From Candidatus Hydrogenedentota bacterium (GTDB lineage: Bacteria; Hydrogenedentota; Hydrogenedentia; Hydrogenedentales; JAGMZX01), in contig JAKQEQ010000085.1 in the NCBI GenBank assembly GCA_029556545.1, positions 1 to 64,000 of the forward strand: 64,000 nucleotides of DNA, in the 5' to 3' direction. Below are positions 48,468 through 58,007 of the stretch, piece after piece; position 1 is the first letter of the stretch; each line of letters starts with the position of its first letter. Below the pieces are notes generated by a model. It worked only from the letters and a program-made list of their open reading frames with translations. It was not told the DNA's origin and searched no databases. A program made the translations under genes and the position numbers.

Positions 48468-49091
48468 GGAAGAGCTTGTCCGCGAGCCGTTCGGCCTCAT
48501 GGCGGTCGTGGGTAACGTGCAGGACCGTGACGCCGAACCGGTCCTTGACCGAGGCGAGCAGCGCGTGCATTTCGTGGCGCGTGTCCTGGTCGAGCGCGCT
48601 GAGCGGTTCGTCGAGGCACAAGACGCGGGGCCGAAAAGACAACGCGCGCCCGAGGGCCACGCGCTGGGCTTCGCCGCCGCTGAGCCCCGCCGGTTTGCGT
48701 GGCAGCAGATGCGTAATCCCGAGCGCGTCCGCCAGTTCCGCGACGCGATCCGCGACGTCGCGTCGGGGCCAGCGACGAATATGCAACGCAAAGGCGAGAT
48801 GATCGCGCACGGACAGCGTCGAGAAGAGGGCGGTGTCCTGCGGAACGTAGCCGATACCGCGTTCCGCGGGCCGAAGCCGCGTCACGTCGCGTCCGTGCAG
48901 TTCGATGCGCCCGGCAGCCACGGCGCGCAATCCGCAGACGGCCTCGACGAGCGTCGTCTTGCCGCAGCCGGTCTTGCCCATAAGCACCGCGTACTGGCCG
49001 GTGGGCACAGCCAAGCTGACCTCGGGCAGAACAAACGCCCCCGCGCGTACAGTGACTTTGTCAAGAACAATCACGCGACGCCCCCCACCGC

Positions 49092-49143
49092 GTGGCATGG
49101 GCATCTTGCCCATGTCTCTTCACGGGCGGGACGCCCGTGCCAC
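49092..49143 (+). repeat. Dispersed palindromic repeat between ABC permease and ATPase genes
   Basis: GTGGCATGGGCATCTTGCCC followed by a short loop and CACGGGCGGGACGCCCGTG. It is a full copy filling most of the gap between the permease stop and the ATPase start. As RNA the two hairpins could set different expression of the two genes. Confidence 0.85.
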
Positions 49144-49157
49144 AACCATGCCGTTGT

Positions 49158-50003
49158 TCAGCGCACATATTCCGCATATCCGAAAACTCTCACGATAACC
49201 AGCACAAACAGCGACGCGATGATCATCAGGAGCGAGACCGCGACGGCGGCCTCGACGTTGCCCACGCTCATTTCAAGAAAGACCGTGGTGGACAGCACCT
49301 CCGTCTTGAGGCGGGTCGCGCCCGCGAAGATCAGGATCGGCCCGAACTCGCCGAGCGAACGGGCCCAGGCGAGCGTGGCCGCGACGACGATTCCCTTGCG
49401 CGCCTCGGGCAGCGCGACGCTCCAGAACGCCTGGCCGCGCGAGCAGCCAAGCGTGAGTGCGACCTGCTCGCGGCGGGGGCTGATCCCGTCGAAAGTGGCG
49501 CGCATCGTGCGCACGGCAAACGCGCAGGCGACCATGAACTGCGCCAGCACGACGCCGGCGACGGCGTAGGTGATGCGCGCGCCGGTCGCGCGCTCGTACA
49601 GGGTCTCGAAGGCGATGCCGGGCGCGGTGCGGAACAGGATCAGCAGGCTCAATCCGACCACGAGAGGCGGCAACACAATCGGGATATCGAGCACGGAGTC
49701 GAGCAGCGCCTTACCGCGAAACTTGTAGCGCGAAAGTAAATAGCCGGTCGGCGCGGCGACCCACAGCGAGAAGATCGTGGTGATCGTGCACGAAACGAGG
49801 CTCAGCTTGATGGCGTAGCGCGTCTCGGGCGAGGTCAACGCGCGCAGCAACGCGCCGGGCGTGGTGTACGCGAGGTCCGCAAGCAACATGGCCGAGATCA
49901 GGAACACATACAGGCCGCTCAACACGAACAGGCCGATATAGAACGGGAGGTCGGATCGCACGGGCGGCTCGGGACCGGCTTGTGAGGGCGGCGGCGCGTT
50001 CAT
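49158..50003 (-). CDS. ABC transporter permease, molybdate/tungstate type
   Basis: A 281-residue permease of the ModB/TupB/CysT class with about six membrane helices. The conserved loop for ATPase contact is EQVALTLGCSRGQAFWSVALPEARKG (the EAA motif). DIPIVLPPLVVGLSLL and ARSLGEFGPILIFAG are typical of ModB-like proteins. The start overlaps the stop of the binding-protein gene by four bases. Confidence 0.87.
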   Translation of the reverse strand: MNAPPPSQAGPEPPVRSDLPFYIGLFVLSGLYVFLISAMLLADLAYTTPGALLRALTSPETRYAIKLSLVSCTITTIFSLWVAAPTGYLLSRYKFRGKALLDSVLDIPIVLPPLVVGLSLLILFRTAPGIAFETLYERATGARITYAVAGVVLAQFMVACAFAVRTMRATFDGISPRREQVALTLGCSRGQAFWSVALPEARKGIVVAATLAWARSLGEFGPILIFAGATRLKTEVLSTTVFLEMSVGNVEAAVAVSLLMIIASLFVLVIVRVFGYAEYVR

Positions 50004-51496
50004 GGAGCGCTCGCGCCTTCCACAATCTCGAATCCGGCGGCGAGGAAGCGCTCGCGGCCCGCTTCCGAGCGAAGTCGATCGAGGAACCGCCCCATAAGCT
50101 GGGGATAGCGGCTGCTCTTCCCGATGGCGTAGGTTTGCGTGGCGACGGCGTTCGGGCGGTCGATGGCGACGACTTCGGCCTTATCGCGCACGGACTTGGT
50201 GTTTGCCTCGTAAACGATCGCGGCGTCGAGACCGCCCGCGACCAGTTGCGCTACGAGGAGATCCGCCGTAGGCGTATTCACCACGACGTTCGGCGTCACG
50301 CGCTCGTAGAGCCCTTCCTGCCGCAGCAGGCGCGCCGTCAGCCAACCAAGCGTGCTCTGCTCCTCGTGCGCAAGGCCGAGGCGAAGCCCCGCCGCGGCGA
50401 GGTCTTCGAGCGACGCGATGCCGCGCGGGTTGCCCTTCGGCGTGAGGACGACCATGTCCGTGCGGCTGAGTTCCAGCGGGGCCGTAAAACGGTCCTCGAC
50501 GCCCTGCATGAACGCGCCGTCGCAAGTGTGATACACGTCGGGCTGTTCCCCAAGCTTCAACTGGCCCAGAAGGATGCCGCAGCCGTTGTACACCGTCGTG
50601 ACCTTGCATCCCTCCCGCTGCTCGAAGTTACGGATAAGATCCTCGATCGCGACCCGGTTCACGCCACCGCTGAAGTAAAGGATTTCCGGGGTCCAGACCC
50701 AGGCATCGCCCGCGAGGGGCGTGAAACCGTTGCGCTCGAAGACCGGCAGGCCGCGGTCGCGGGCGGCGAGATACCGGGCGAAGCGCAGGGCGTCCGTGGG
50801 CCGCGCGCTGCACGTAAGCACGCCAACGCTGACTTCCTGCTCGTAGCGGTCGGCGGCCGCGATGGGCACGGCTTCAATGGGAGCGAATTGCGGCACGAGA
50901 ACGTCCCAGATGATCGCCGCGTCCACCGTGCCCAACTTCACGTCGTTGGCCAAGTCGTTTACCGTGGGCTTGAACACGCCCCGGGCCGTGACCGCCGCGT
51001 GCGCCCCGTCCCATAGGCCGAGGTCCTGCAACATCCGGCGCGTCACCTGTCCCACGGAAGCCGCGTCCGGGTTCGCCAGGGCAACGCGCAAGTCGTCGCG
51101 CAAGAGGTCCTCGATCGCGCGCACGCCCTTGGGATTGCCCGGCGCGACGGCAATCACGGGGCGCATCCGCGCGACGGGTATCGTTTCCGCCACAAGGCCC
51201 TTCTCGCGGGCGAGCGTGGTGTAGGTGGCGTCCGCGGCCAGATACAGGTCCCCTTGCCGGGCGACTTCGAGGTTGCTCAGCAGCGTGCCCGATCCGCCGA
51301 ACTGGAGGGCTACCTTGACGCCGTGTTCCCGTTCGTATTGGGCTGCAATCTGTTCGACGGGGGCGGTCATCCCGGCGGCGCAGTAGAGCAGCAACGCCGG
51401 CGCCTTCTGCTCCTCGCCCACCTCGACCACGAGGAGGCCAATCAACACGACGCATGCAATGAGGCTTATCGCTAAAGCTTTCCAGAGTCCGCGCAT
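50000..51496 (-). CDS. Tandem-duplicated periplasmic oxyanion-binding protein (two ModA-like domains)
   Basis: A 498-residue exported protein. After a signal anchor (about residues 6-25) come two ModA-type binding domains in one chain. Domain 1 (about 35-250) has LLLYCAAGM, FGGSGTLLSNLEVARQGDLYLAAD, APGNPKGV and LGTVDAAIIWD. Domain 2 (about 262-490) has EILYFSGGV, YNGCGILLGQLKLGEQPDVYHTCD, PKGNPRGI and AGGLDAAIVYEAN. ModA homologues normally have one such unit of about 230-250 residues. It may bind two ions or use one half as a structural partner. GGGGAG 8 bases upstream supports the start. Confidence 0.82.
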   Translation of the reverse strand: MRGLWKALAISLIACVVLIGLLVVEVGEEQKAPALLLYCAAGMTAPVEQIAAQYEREHGVKVALQFGGSGTLLSNLEVARQGDLYLAADATYTTLAREKGLVAETIPVARMRPVIAVAPGNPKGVRAIEDLLRDDLRVALANPDAASVGQVTRRMLQDLGLWDGAHAAVTARGVFKPTVNDLANDVKLGTVDAAIIWDVLVPQFAPIEAVPIAAADRYEQEVSVGVLTCSARPTDALRFARYLAARDRGLPVFERNGFTPLAGDAWVWTPEILYFSGGVNRVAIEDLIRNFEQREGCKVTTVYNGCGILLGQLKLGEQPDVYHTCDGAFMQGVEDRFTAPLELSRTDMVVLTPKGNPRGIASLEDLAAAGLRLGLAHEEQSTLGWLTARLLRQEGLYERVTPNVVVNTPTADLLVAQLVAGGLDAAIVYEANTKSVRDKAEVVAIDRPNAVATQTYAIGKSSRYPQLMGRFLDRLRSEAGRERFLAAGFEIVEGASAP

Positions 51497-51598
51497 GCCA
51501 TTCACTCCCCACGCGATCGTCGCGCGCCCCATGGCGCATGATCCAAGCTATTACTCTATCGTATTGCCTGCATCCTCCGCGACCTCGCGGCAAGCATC

Positions 51599-51670
51599 CC
51601 CTCTCCCTCGGGGAGAGGGTAAGGGTGAGGGCAAAATATCCCCTCTCCCCGAGGGAGAGAGTTGGTGTGG
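51599..51670. repeat. Second dispersed palindrome family (CCCTCTCCC/GGGAGAGGG)
   Basis: Two hairpins: CCCTCTCCC-TCG-GGGAGAGGG at 51599-51619, and CCCTCTCCC-CGA-GGGAGAGAG near 51641-51661. They are linked by a purine-rich spacer. The element reads LSLGERVRVRA-like in translation, a pattern seen in many unrelated genomes. It adjoins the half-copy of the other family. Confidence 0.75.
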
Positions 51671-51680
51671 GGGTGCAAGA

Positions 51681-51704
51681 CCACGGGCGGGACGCCCGTG
51701 CCAC
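51681..51704 (+). repeat. Half copy of the dispersed palindromic repeat
   Basis: CCACGGGCGGGACGCCCGTG followed by CCAC is the right-hand hairpin only. It lies between the YfiH-like stop and the binding-protein gene, fused to the CCCTCTCCC family element. Confidence 0.8.
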
Positions 51705-51712
51705 AGGCCGGA

Positions 51713-52414
51713 TTAGAGCATAAACAGGGCCAACTGGCGGGCGGCGGCGCCGTCGCGTCGATACGAAAAGAAATCCGGGTCGCATATCGTGCATCGGCCC
51801 GCGACCGTGATGTTCTCGAGCGGCACCCCCGCCGTCATCAACAACATCCGGTTCGACTCCCACAAATCGAGCAGGAGGCCCCGGGTAAACAGGCACGCCG
51901 CCGTGAACGTATCCGCCAGTTCCTCCGATACCTCGTAGCAACACGGTCCCGCAGACGGCCCGATGACCGCATGGATGTCGCGCGGGTTCGCGTGCAGGTC
52001 CGTTTCAAGACGCCGGACCGCCGCGCCCGCCGCGTCGCGCAGGGTTCCCTCGCGGCCCGCATGCACCACCCCGCCCACGTTCCGGCGCGGGTCATACAGG
52101 TAAATGGGCGCGCAATCCGCGCAGGTCACCCCGAGCGGCAACGCCGTCGCCGCAGTAATCAATCCGTCCGCCTCCCCGACGGCGGTTTCGGGGGACAGCG
52201 CGCCCCGTCCGGCGTCGCCCTGTTCCACCAGCAGGATTTCCGCGCCATGCACCTGTATCGGGCAGACCAGGTCCTGCCACGCTGCGTCGCAGCGCCGCAG
52301 GACGCCTTGCCGCGCTTCCGCTTGCGGCGCGGACCACGCGCAGTCACCGTCCGCCTTGTCCGAGAAGGCCGCGACGGCTACACCCAGATTTTCCAGCACT
52401 TCAAAACGTATCAT
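51713..52414 (-). CDS. YfiH/LACC1-family protein (multicopper-oxidase-like)
   Basis: A 233-residue member of the YfiH (DUF152) family, whose characterised members act on purine nucleosides. The Zn-site residues are expected in QVHGAEI (His), TCADCAPIYL (Cys) and VVHAGREG (His). The last motif is usually HAGWRG, so the Trp is lost here. GPSAGPCCYEV is the other conserved block. The start is placed at the ATG of MIRFEVL; the open frame extends 17 codons upstream. The imuA promoter lies divergently upstream. Confidence 0.8.
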   Translation of the reverse strand: MIRFEVLENLGVAVAAFSDKADGDCAWSAPQAEARQGVLRRCDAAWQDLVCPIQVHGAEILLVEQGDAGRGALSPETAVGEADGLITAATALPLGVTCADCAPIYLYDPRRNVGGVVHAGREGTLRDAAGAAVRRLETDLHANPRDIHAVIGPSAGPCCYEVSEELADTFTAACLFTRGLLLDLWESNRMLLMTAGVPLENITVAGRCTICDPDFFSYRRDGAAARQLALFML

Positions 52415-52588
52415 GGCTTGTTTCCCGATAGGCAACGGCCTCATAGGCCGTCCCGGGCCGCTCATTTCAATTCCTTATAGCATATACGGGGGAGGGCCTT
52501 CTCTGTGTAGCCTGTGGGGAGGATGCGGGTGAGCCGGTGGACGGGGTGGATGTTATGGGTGCGCCCATGCCAAGGAGTTTTTTGGGGT

Positions 52589-52617
52589 TTGAATACTGAA
52601 TATTTATTCAGTATAAT
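52589..52617 (+). promoter_or_regulatory. imuA promoter with embedded LexA-type operator
   Basis: TACTGAATATTTATTCAGTA (52594-52613) fits the TACTG-N10-CAGTA form of the gamma-proteobacterial LexA box. It is the core of a perfect 22-base palindrome with one base added on each side. TTGAAT at 52589-52594 and a perfect TATAAT at 52612-52617 are exactly 17 bases apart, so the operator fills the promoter spacer. LexA binding would block the whole imuA-imuB-dnaE2 unit until DNA damage. Confidence 0.85.
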
Positions 52618-52696
52618 AATCGATTGGCGCCTGTCCCGGGTCCGTCAAGGCATGGGGCGTGGCGCGTGGATTCGACCGATGATAGGAGTGCGCTTT

Positions 52697-53323
52697 ATGG
52701 GCGCTTTGCCGGGTTATGTTCTGGAGACGAGATCGATCCCTGCCGCGCCGCATCGGGTCTCGGACCAAGCGTCGCTACGGCTGGAGACGTTCCTGGGGCG
52801 CTTTGTGGAAATCGGGGGCGGTTCGGCGACGGCGGGGCTGACGCTGTGCGCGCGGCTGATATGCGAGGCGCAGCGCGACGGCGGCATGGCGGCGTGGGTC
52901 GGGGGAACGTGTTCCAGTTTCTTTCCGCCGGACCTGGCGGCGGCCGGCGTGGACCTTGCCGCGCTGGCCGTGGTGCGGGTGGAGGACAGTGGGCAACAGT
53001 GGCGCGCATGCGACATCTTGCTGCGCTCGGGCGGGTTCGTGCTGGTCGTGGCGGACATGGCCGGCGGCATCGGGCTGCCGCTCTCGGCGCAGTCGCGACT
53101 GGCCGGTCTGGCGCAGCATCACCACGCGGCGTTGATCGCGCTGACGCGGGAGATCCGGCGGGAAGTTTCGCGTGGTTCCCTGGTGTCCCTGCGCGCGGAG
53201 ACGACGAAGCGCCGCGCGGGCCATGATTGCTTCGTGTGTGAGGCGCGGGTGGTAAAGGATAAGCGCCGCGCGCCCGGTTGGGCGCATGAGGAACTTCGCC
53301 GTGGAACGGACGGCCTGTGTTGA
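52697..53323 (+). CDS. imuA: ImuA-like RecA/SulA-related mutasome protein
   Basis: A 208-residue protein with a RecA-like core (LRLETFLGRFVEIGGGSATAGLTLCARLICEAQ). The Walker A of RecA is degenerate here (GGGSATAGLTL), as is usual in ImuA. It helps the error-prone polymerase DnaE2 and ImuB in SOS mutagenesis and interacts with RecA in better-known systems. AGGAG 8 bases upstream fixes the start at 52697; the open frame upstream crosses the LexA site. The gene overlaps imuB by 38 bases. Confidence 0.8.
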   Translation: MGALPGYVLETRSIPAAPHRVSDQASLRLETFLGRFVEIGGGSATAGLTLCARLICEAQRDGGMAAWVGGTCSSFFPPDLAAAGVDLAALAVVRVEDSGQQWRACDILLRSGGFVLVVADMAGGIGLPLSAQSRLAGLAQHHHAALIALTREIRREVSRGSLVSLRAETTKRRAGHDCFVCEARVVKDKRRAPGWAHEELRRGTDGLC

Positions 53324-54785
53324 TATCCGGGCGCTGCCGCTCCAACTGCTGCTGCGGGCGCATCCCGAATGGAGGGCGCGCCCCGTGGTGGTGGTGGACC
53401 GCGACCGGCCGCAGGGGATTATTCTTTGGGCCGACCGGCATGCGTGGGCCTGCGGCATTCTCCCGGGCATGCGTTACGCGGCGGGCTTGTCCCTTTCCCG
53501 CGCATTGTGCGGCGGGGTGGTGTCCGACATGGCAATCAGCGAGGCCGTCGCCGGCATTCTTGGGCGTCTCTGGCGTTTCAGCCCGCGCATCGAGCCGTCT
53601 GCGCGCGAGGCGGGGGTTTTCCGGCTTGACGCATCGGGGCTGCGTTTCCTTTACCCGTCGCTGGATCAGTGGGCGGCAAGTATCCGTGACGATCTGCGCG
53701 AAGCGGGCTTCCACGCGGTAGTCGCCGTAGGGTTCTCGCGCTTCGGCGTCTACGCCGCCGCGCGGGCCGGCATGCACAACGTCGTTTTCCAGGACGTGGT
53801 CGAGGAACGCGCGCGGGTGCGCCGCGTGCCCCTCGTCCGGCTTGGCTTCGATCCCGCACTGGTGGACACGCTCCTCAAACTGGGCGTCGAGACGCTGGGC
53901 GGCTTTATCGACCTGCCCCCGGCGGGAGTAGTCCGGCGTTTTGGCGCGGAAGCGGGAGAATGGCATCGTCTCGCCCGGGGCGACACTTGGTCGCCGCTCG
54001 ATCCCGTGCCGCCGCAAGAACCGATCGAAGCGGGCATGGGGCTGGACTACCCCGAGAACAATGTCGAGCGGTTGCTGGCGGTGCTGGCCGTCCTGTTGCA
54101 GTCCTTGCTCCGGGAACTCGCCGTCCGGCACGAGCAATTGGCCTCGCTGCGGCTCCGGCTGAAGCTCGACAACGGCGAGGAACAGCGTGAGGAAGTGTCG
54201 CCCGCCGCGCCCACGCTCGAGGCCGCTCACATTCTCGCGCTCTGCCGCCTGCGAATCGAGGGTCTCTCGCTACGTTCCGGGGTGGTCGAGGTGAAGGTGC
54301 GGGCCGTGGGCGCGGAAAGGGTCGAACAGCAGGACACGCTCTTCCCCGAGGGGTCGGCCCGCGGCCTCGAAGCGGCGGAGCGGGGTCTGGCCAAGGTCCG
54401 CGCGGCGTTCGGCGACGGCGCGGTCGTTCGTGCCTGCCTGCACGAAGGCTACCTGCCCGAGGCGCGCTACGGCTGGGAACCGCTGCGCCGTCTCAGCCCG
54501 CCCCAACCCGGTATGCCGCTTGTCGCTCCCGTCGTGCGCCGCATCTATACCCCGCCGCGCTCGCTGCCGCCGCGCGAGCACCGCGAGCCGGACGGCTGGC
54601 TGGTGGCGGGAGTGACCGAAGGGCCCGTCGAGGAGGTCATCGGCCCGCACCTGGTAAACGGGGGGTGGTGGCTGCGCGAGGCGGCGCGGGCCTACTACTA
54701 CGTGCGCACGCGCAGCGGGCGCTGGCTGTGGATATACCACGATCAGAAACGCCGCCGCTGGTTTCTGCAAGGGGAAGTGGAATGA
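53286..54785 (+). CDS. imuB: ImuB, inactive Y-family DNA polymerase homologue
   Basis: A 499-residue protein with the Y-family polymerase fold but without the catalytic acidic pair: [11 protein letters not shown] replaces the SxDE motif. The first Asp is still in [10 protein letters not shown]. The clamp-binding motif QQDTLFP is near residues 348-353, as expected for a scaffold that brings DnaE2 to the beta-clamp. The C-terminal part ends in [27 protein letters not shown], typical of ImuB. The stop overlaps dnaE2 (ATGA). Confidence 0.88.
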   Translation: MRNFAVERTACVDIRALPLQLLLRAHPEWRARPVVVVDRDRPQGIILWADRHAWACGILPGMRYAAGLSLSRALCGGVVSDMAISEAVAGILGRLWRFSPRIEPSAREAGVFRLDASGLRFLYPSLDQWAASIRDDLREAGFHAVVAVGFSRFGVYAAARAGMHNVVFQDVVEERARVRRVPLVRLGFDPALVDTLLKLGVETLGGFIDLPPAGVVRRFGAEAGEWHRLARGDTWSPLDPVPPQEPIEAGMGLDYPENNVERLLAVLAVLLQSLLRELAVRHEQLASLRLRLKLDNGEEQREEVSPAAPTLEAAHILALCRLRIEGLSLRSGVVEVKVRAVGAERVEQQDTLFPEGSARGLEAAERGLAKVRAAFGDGAVVRACLHEGYLPEARYGWEPLRRLSPPQPGMPLVAPVVRRIYTPPRSLPPREHREPDGWLVAGVTEGPVEEVIGPHLVNGGWWLREAARAYYYVRTRSGRWLWIYHDQKRRRWFLQGEVE

Positions 54786-57700
54786 GCGCGTGGTCTCCAC
54801 TGGACACACCGTATGCGCCGTTGTGGTGCAAGAGCAACTATTCCTTCCTCGAAGGGGCCAGCCACCCGGACGAATTGGTCGAGGAAGCGCATCGACTGGG
54901 ATTGCAGGCGCTGGCCTTGACCGACCGGGACGGCGTCTACGGCGTGGTGCGCGCGCTGGTGAAGGCGGAGGAATTGGGCGTGCAACTAATCGTGGGCGCG
55001 GAGGTTACGCTTTTCGACGATTCCCACCTCGTGTTGCTCTGCGGCGACCGCGCCGGCTACGCGAACCTCTGCCGCCTGATCTCGAAGGGGCGGCTGCGTT
55101 CGCCCAAAGGAACGAGCCGGGTAAGCGTCGAGGAGGTCTGCGAGCACGCCCCCGGCCTGATTGCCCTATGGGGCGGCGACCGCAGCGCGCTGGCGCGGGA
55201 ACCGGAGCCCGTCCTCATGGCCCGGCAATTGCGCGAGGCCTTCGGCGATCGGCTCTACGCCCTGCTGACGCGCCATCACGAAGAGGGCGAACAGCGTCGG
55301 GAGCACCGCCTTCGCGAGCGCGCCACGCGCTGGGGCATGCCGCTGGCGGCGGGCGCCGAGGTGCTCTACCACACGCCCGCGCGACGTCCCCTGCAGGACG
55401 TGCTCACCTGCATTCGCCACGGCGTTACGCTCGCCGCGGCGGGCCGCCGCATCCGCCCCAACGCCGAGCACGCGCTGCGCGCTCCGCGCGGCTTCGCCAT
55501 GCTCTACCCGGACGATTCCGGCGCGGTGTCGCGCACGGCGGAAGTGGCGGCGCGCTGTCGCTTTTCCTTGCGGGAAATTCGCTACCGGTACCCCCTCGAA
55601 CGTCTGCCCGATGGAACCAGCCCCGCCGAATGGCTGCGGGAACTGGTTCTCGAGGGCGGGCGGCGGCGCTGGAACGGCCCCATGCCCGCCGAAGCGCGCC
55701 GGCAAATCGAGAAGGAACTCGCGCTCATCCGCGAACTGCAATTCGAGGGCTATTTTCTCACCATGCGGGAGATTGTCGCGTTCTGTCGGCACAAAGACAT
55801 TCTCTGCCAGGGTCGCGGATCCGCCGCGAACTCCGTCGTGTGCTACTGCCTCGGGATTACCGCTGTGGACCCCATTCGCATGGGGCTGTTGTTCGAGCGG
55901 TTTCTCTCGCGCGAGCGGGCCGAGCCGCCGGACATCGATCTCGACATCGAACACGACCGGCGCGAGGAGGTTATCCAGCACGTCTACGCGAAATACGGGC
56001 GCACCCACGCGGCGATGGTGGCCAACTTCATCCGCTATCGCGCGCGGTCCGCCGTCCGCGACGTGGGGAAGGTCCTGGGTATTCCCGAGACGGGACTCGA
56101 GCGCCTGGCCCGCCTGTTGGCCCATCACGACTTTCCCTCGCCGGAACTCTGCGGGCAGGCGGGCTTCGACCCGACGAGTCCCGTCAACGAACATTTCTTC
56201 CGGTTGACGAAGGAAATCGAGGATTTTCCCCGCCATCTTTCGATTCACCCGGGCGGTTTCCTCCTGGGTCACGAGCCGGTCCATGACCTCACGCCTATCG
56301 AGAACGCCACGATGCCCGACCGCACGGTCATCCAATGGGACAAGAACGACGTCGAGGACTTAGGCCTCTTCAAAGTGGACCTGCTTGGGCTGGGCGCGCT
56401 GAACGTGGCCCATCGAACGTTCGACCTGATTGAACGCCACGGGGGGCCGGCGCTCTCGCTGGCGACGATTCCGCCCGCGGACCCGCCCACTTTCGAGATG
56501 ATCCGGCGGGCCGACACGGTGGGCGTCTTTCAGATCGAGAGCCGCGCGCAGATGTCGATGCTCCCGCGCCTGCGCCCCGAGAACTACTACGACTTGGTCG
56601 TGCAGATCAGCATCGTGCGGCCCGGCCCCATCACCGGCGGCATGGTGCATCCCTATCTCCGGCGACGGCGCGGCCTCGAGCCCGTCACGTATCCCCACCC
56701 CTGCCTGAAGCCGGTGCTCGAGAAGACCCTCGGCATTCCGCTGTTTCAGGAACAGGTCATGCAACTGGCGATGGCGGCGGCGGATTACACGCCCGGCGAG
56801 GCGGACCAACTTCGGCGCGACATGGCCGCATGGCGCAGCGCGGGCCGCATCGAACGCCACCGCGAGCGCCTCATCGCGCGCATGATGAAGAAGGGCATCG
56901 AGAGGGAATTTGCCGAGCGGGTTTTCGAGCAGATTCGCGGTTTCGGCGACTACGGTTTCCCCGAGAGCCACGCCGCGAGTTTCGCGCTCATCGCCTACGC
57001 CACCGCGTGGCTCAAGCGCCATTACCCGGCGGCCTTCCTGTGCGCCCTGCTCAACGCGCAGCCCATGGGGTTCTACAGCCCGTCCACGTTGGTCGAGGAC
57101 GGGAAACGCCGCGGGATTGCGGTCCGGCCGGTGGACGTGCGCCACAGCGCTTGGGGCTGCGCCCTCGAACCGTGCCCCGAAAGCGGCGAGGGCTTCGCCG
57201 TGCGGATGGGTCTGCGCTACGTGAAGGGTCTCCGCGAGGAGGACGCCGGACGCATCCTCGACGCGCGGCAGGGCGATGGCTGCCGCACCGTCGACGCGCT
57301 GGCGGCAAAGGCCAGGCTCGATAGGGCCGTGTTGGCGCGTCTCGCGGAGAGCGGCGCACTGCAAGGACTGCGCGCCGATCGGCGCGATGCGCTATGGGAG
57401 GCGCTGGGCGCGGACGGTGGACAAGACCGGCTGGCGCTCGATCGCGCCGAGGCCGATACGGCCTTCGCCCCGCTCGACGCCTTCGAGGAAATCCACTGGG
57501 ACTACGCCTTCACCGAGCACAGCACGCGCGGCCATCCGCTGGCGCCCCTGCGCGAGGACCTCGCCGCGCAAGGTCTGCCCGCCGCCGCCGCCGTGCAACA
57601 CATGAAGAACGGCAGCCGCGTGCGCTACGCGGGCATGGTGATCTGCCGGCAGCGCCCCGGCACCGCCAAAGGCGTGCTCTTTATGACGCTCGAGGACGAG

Positions 57701-57895
57701 ACCGGCCTCGTCAATCTCGTCGTCTGGCAAAAGGTCCTCGAAAAGTACGAACTGATCGCCAAGACCCAATCCTTTCTCGGCGTCACCGGCAGGCTCCAAA
57801 TCGAGTCCGGCGTCGTCCACGTCGTCGTCGAGGAACTCTGGCGGCCCCGACTCGACCGGCGACCCACTGAAACCAAGAGCCGGGACTTCCACTAA
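54782..57895 (+). CDS. dnaE2: Error-prone DNA polymerase III alpha subunit DnaE2 (ImuC)
   Basis: A C-family polymerase of 1037 residues. The PHP domain opens with [19 protein letters not shown] and [11 protein letters not shown]. The palm has [18 protein letters not shown] and the catalytic Asp motif [13 protein letters not shown] near residues 382-390. The C-terminal OB fold ([26 protein letters not shown]) binds template. Shorter than DnaE1, as expected for DnaE2. It performs translesion synthesis with ImuA and ImuB. The frame is open upstream to 54665, but translation from the overlapped ATG fits the family. Confidence 0.92.
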   Translation: MSAWSPLDTPYAPLWCKSNYSFLEGASHPDELVEEAHRLGLQALALTDRDGVYGVVRALVKAEELGVQLIVGAEVTLFDDSHLVLLCGDRAGYANLCRLISKGRLRSPKGTSRVSVEEVCEHAPGLIALWGGDRSALAREPEPVLMARQLREAFGDRLYALLTRHHEEGEQRREHRLRERATRWGMPLAAGAEVLYHTPARRPLQDVLTCIRHGVTLAAAGRRIRPNAEHALRAPRGFAMLYPDDSGAVSRTAEVAARCRFSLREIRYRYPLERLPDGTSPAEWLRELVLEGGRRRWNGPMPAEARRQIEKELALIRELQFEGYFLTMREIVAFCRHKDILCQGRGSAANSVVCYCLGITAVDPIRMGLLFERFLSRERAEPPDIDLDIEHDRREEVIQHVYAKYGRTHAAMVANFIRYRARSAVRDVGKVLGIPETGLERLARLLAHHDFPSPELCGQAGFDPTSPVNEHFFRLTKEIEDFPRHLSIHPGGFLLGHEPVHDLTPIENATMPDRTVIQWDKNDVEDLGLFKVDLLGLGALNVAHRTFDLIERHGGPALSLATIPPADPPTFEMIRRADTVGVFQIESRAQMSMLPRLRPENYYDLVVQISIVRPGPITGGMVHPYLRRRRGLEPVTYPHPCLKPVLEKTLGIPLFQEQVMQLAMAAADYTPGEADQLRRDMAAWRSAGRIERHRERLIARMMKKGIEREFAERVFEQIRGFGDYGFPESHAASFALIAYATAWLKRHYPAAFLCALLNAQPMGFYSPSTLVEDGKRRGIAVRPVDVRHSAWGCALEPCPESGEGFAVRMGLRYVKGLREEDAGRILDARQGDGCRTVDALAAKARLDRAVLARLAESGALQGLRADRRDALWEALGADGGQDRLALDRAEADTAFAPLDAFEEIHWDYAFTEHSTRGHPLAPLREDLAAQGLPAAAAVQHMKNGSRVRYAGMVICRQRPGTAKGVLFMTLEDETGLVNLVVWQKVLEKYELIAKTQSFLGVTGRLQIESGVVHVVVEELWRPRLDRRPTETKSRDFH

Positions 57896-57904
57896 GAGAC
57901 GCCC

Positions 57905-57955
57905 CCGCGGCAGGGCATCCCGCCCGGAACACACCATGAACAAGATACTCATGAA
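57905..57955 (-). repeat. Degenerate reverse copy of the dispersed palindromic repeat
   Basis: GCGGCAGGGCATCCCGCC followed by CCATGAACAAGATACTCATG is the reverse complement pattern of the copy at 60433 with several changes. It lies between dnaE2 and the convergent lipoprotein gene. Confidence 0.6.
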
Positions 57956-58007
57956 CCTTGCGCCGGGCATAGCAGCGGGCCCCGGCGACTGCAGATGGCG
58001 ACCGCTG

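Noticed and set aside
49075..49113. MGKMPMPR extension of the ABC ATPase
   Set aside because: These codons come from the dispersed palindromic repeat; GTG at 49074 gives the normal N-terminus.
52514..52696. Upstream extension of imuA
   Set aside because: It runs through the LexA operator and promoter; AGGAG supports the ATG at 52697.
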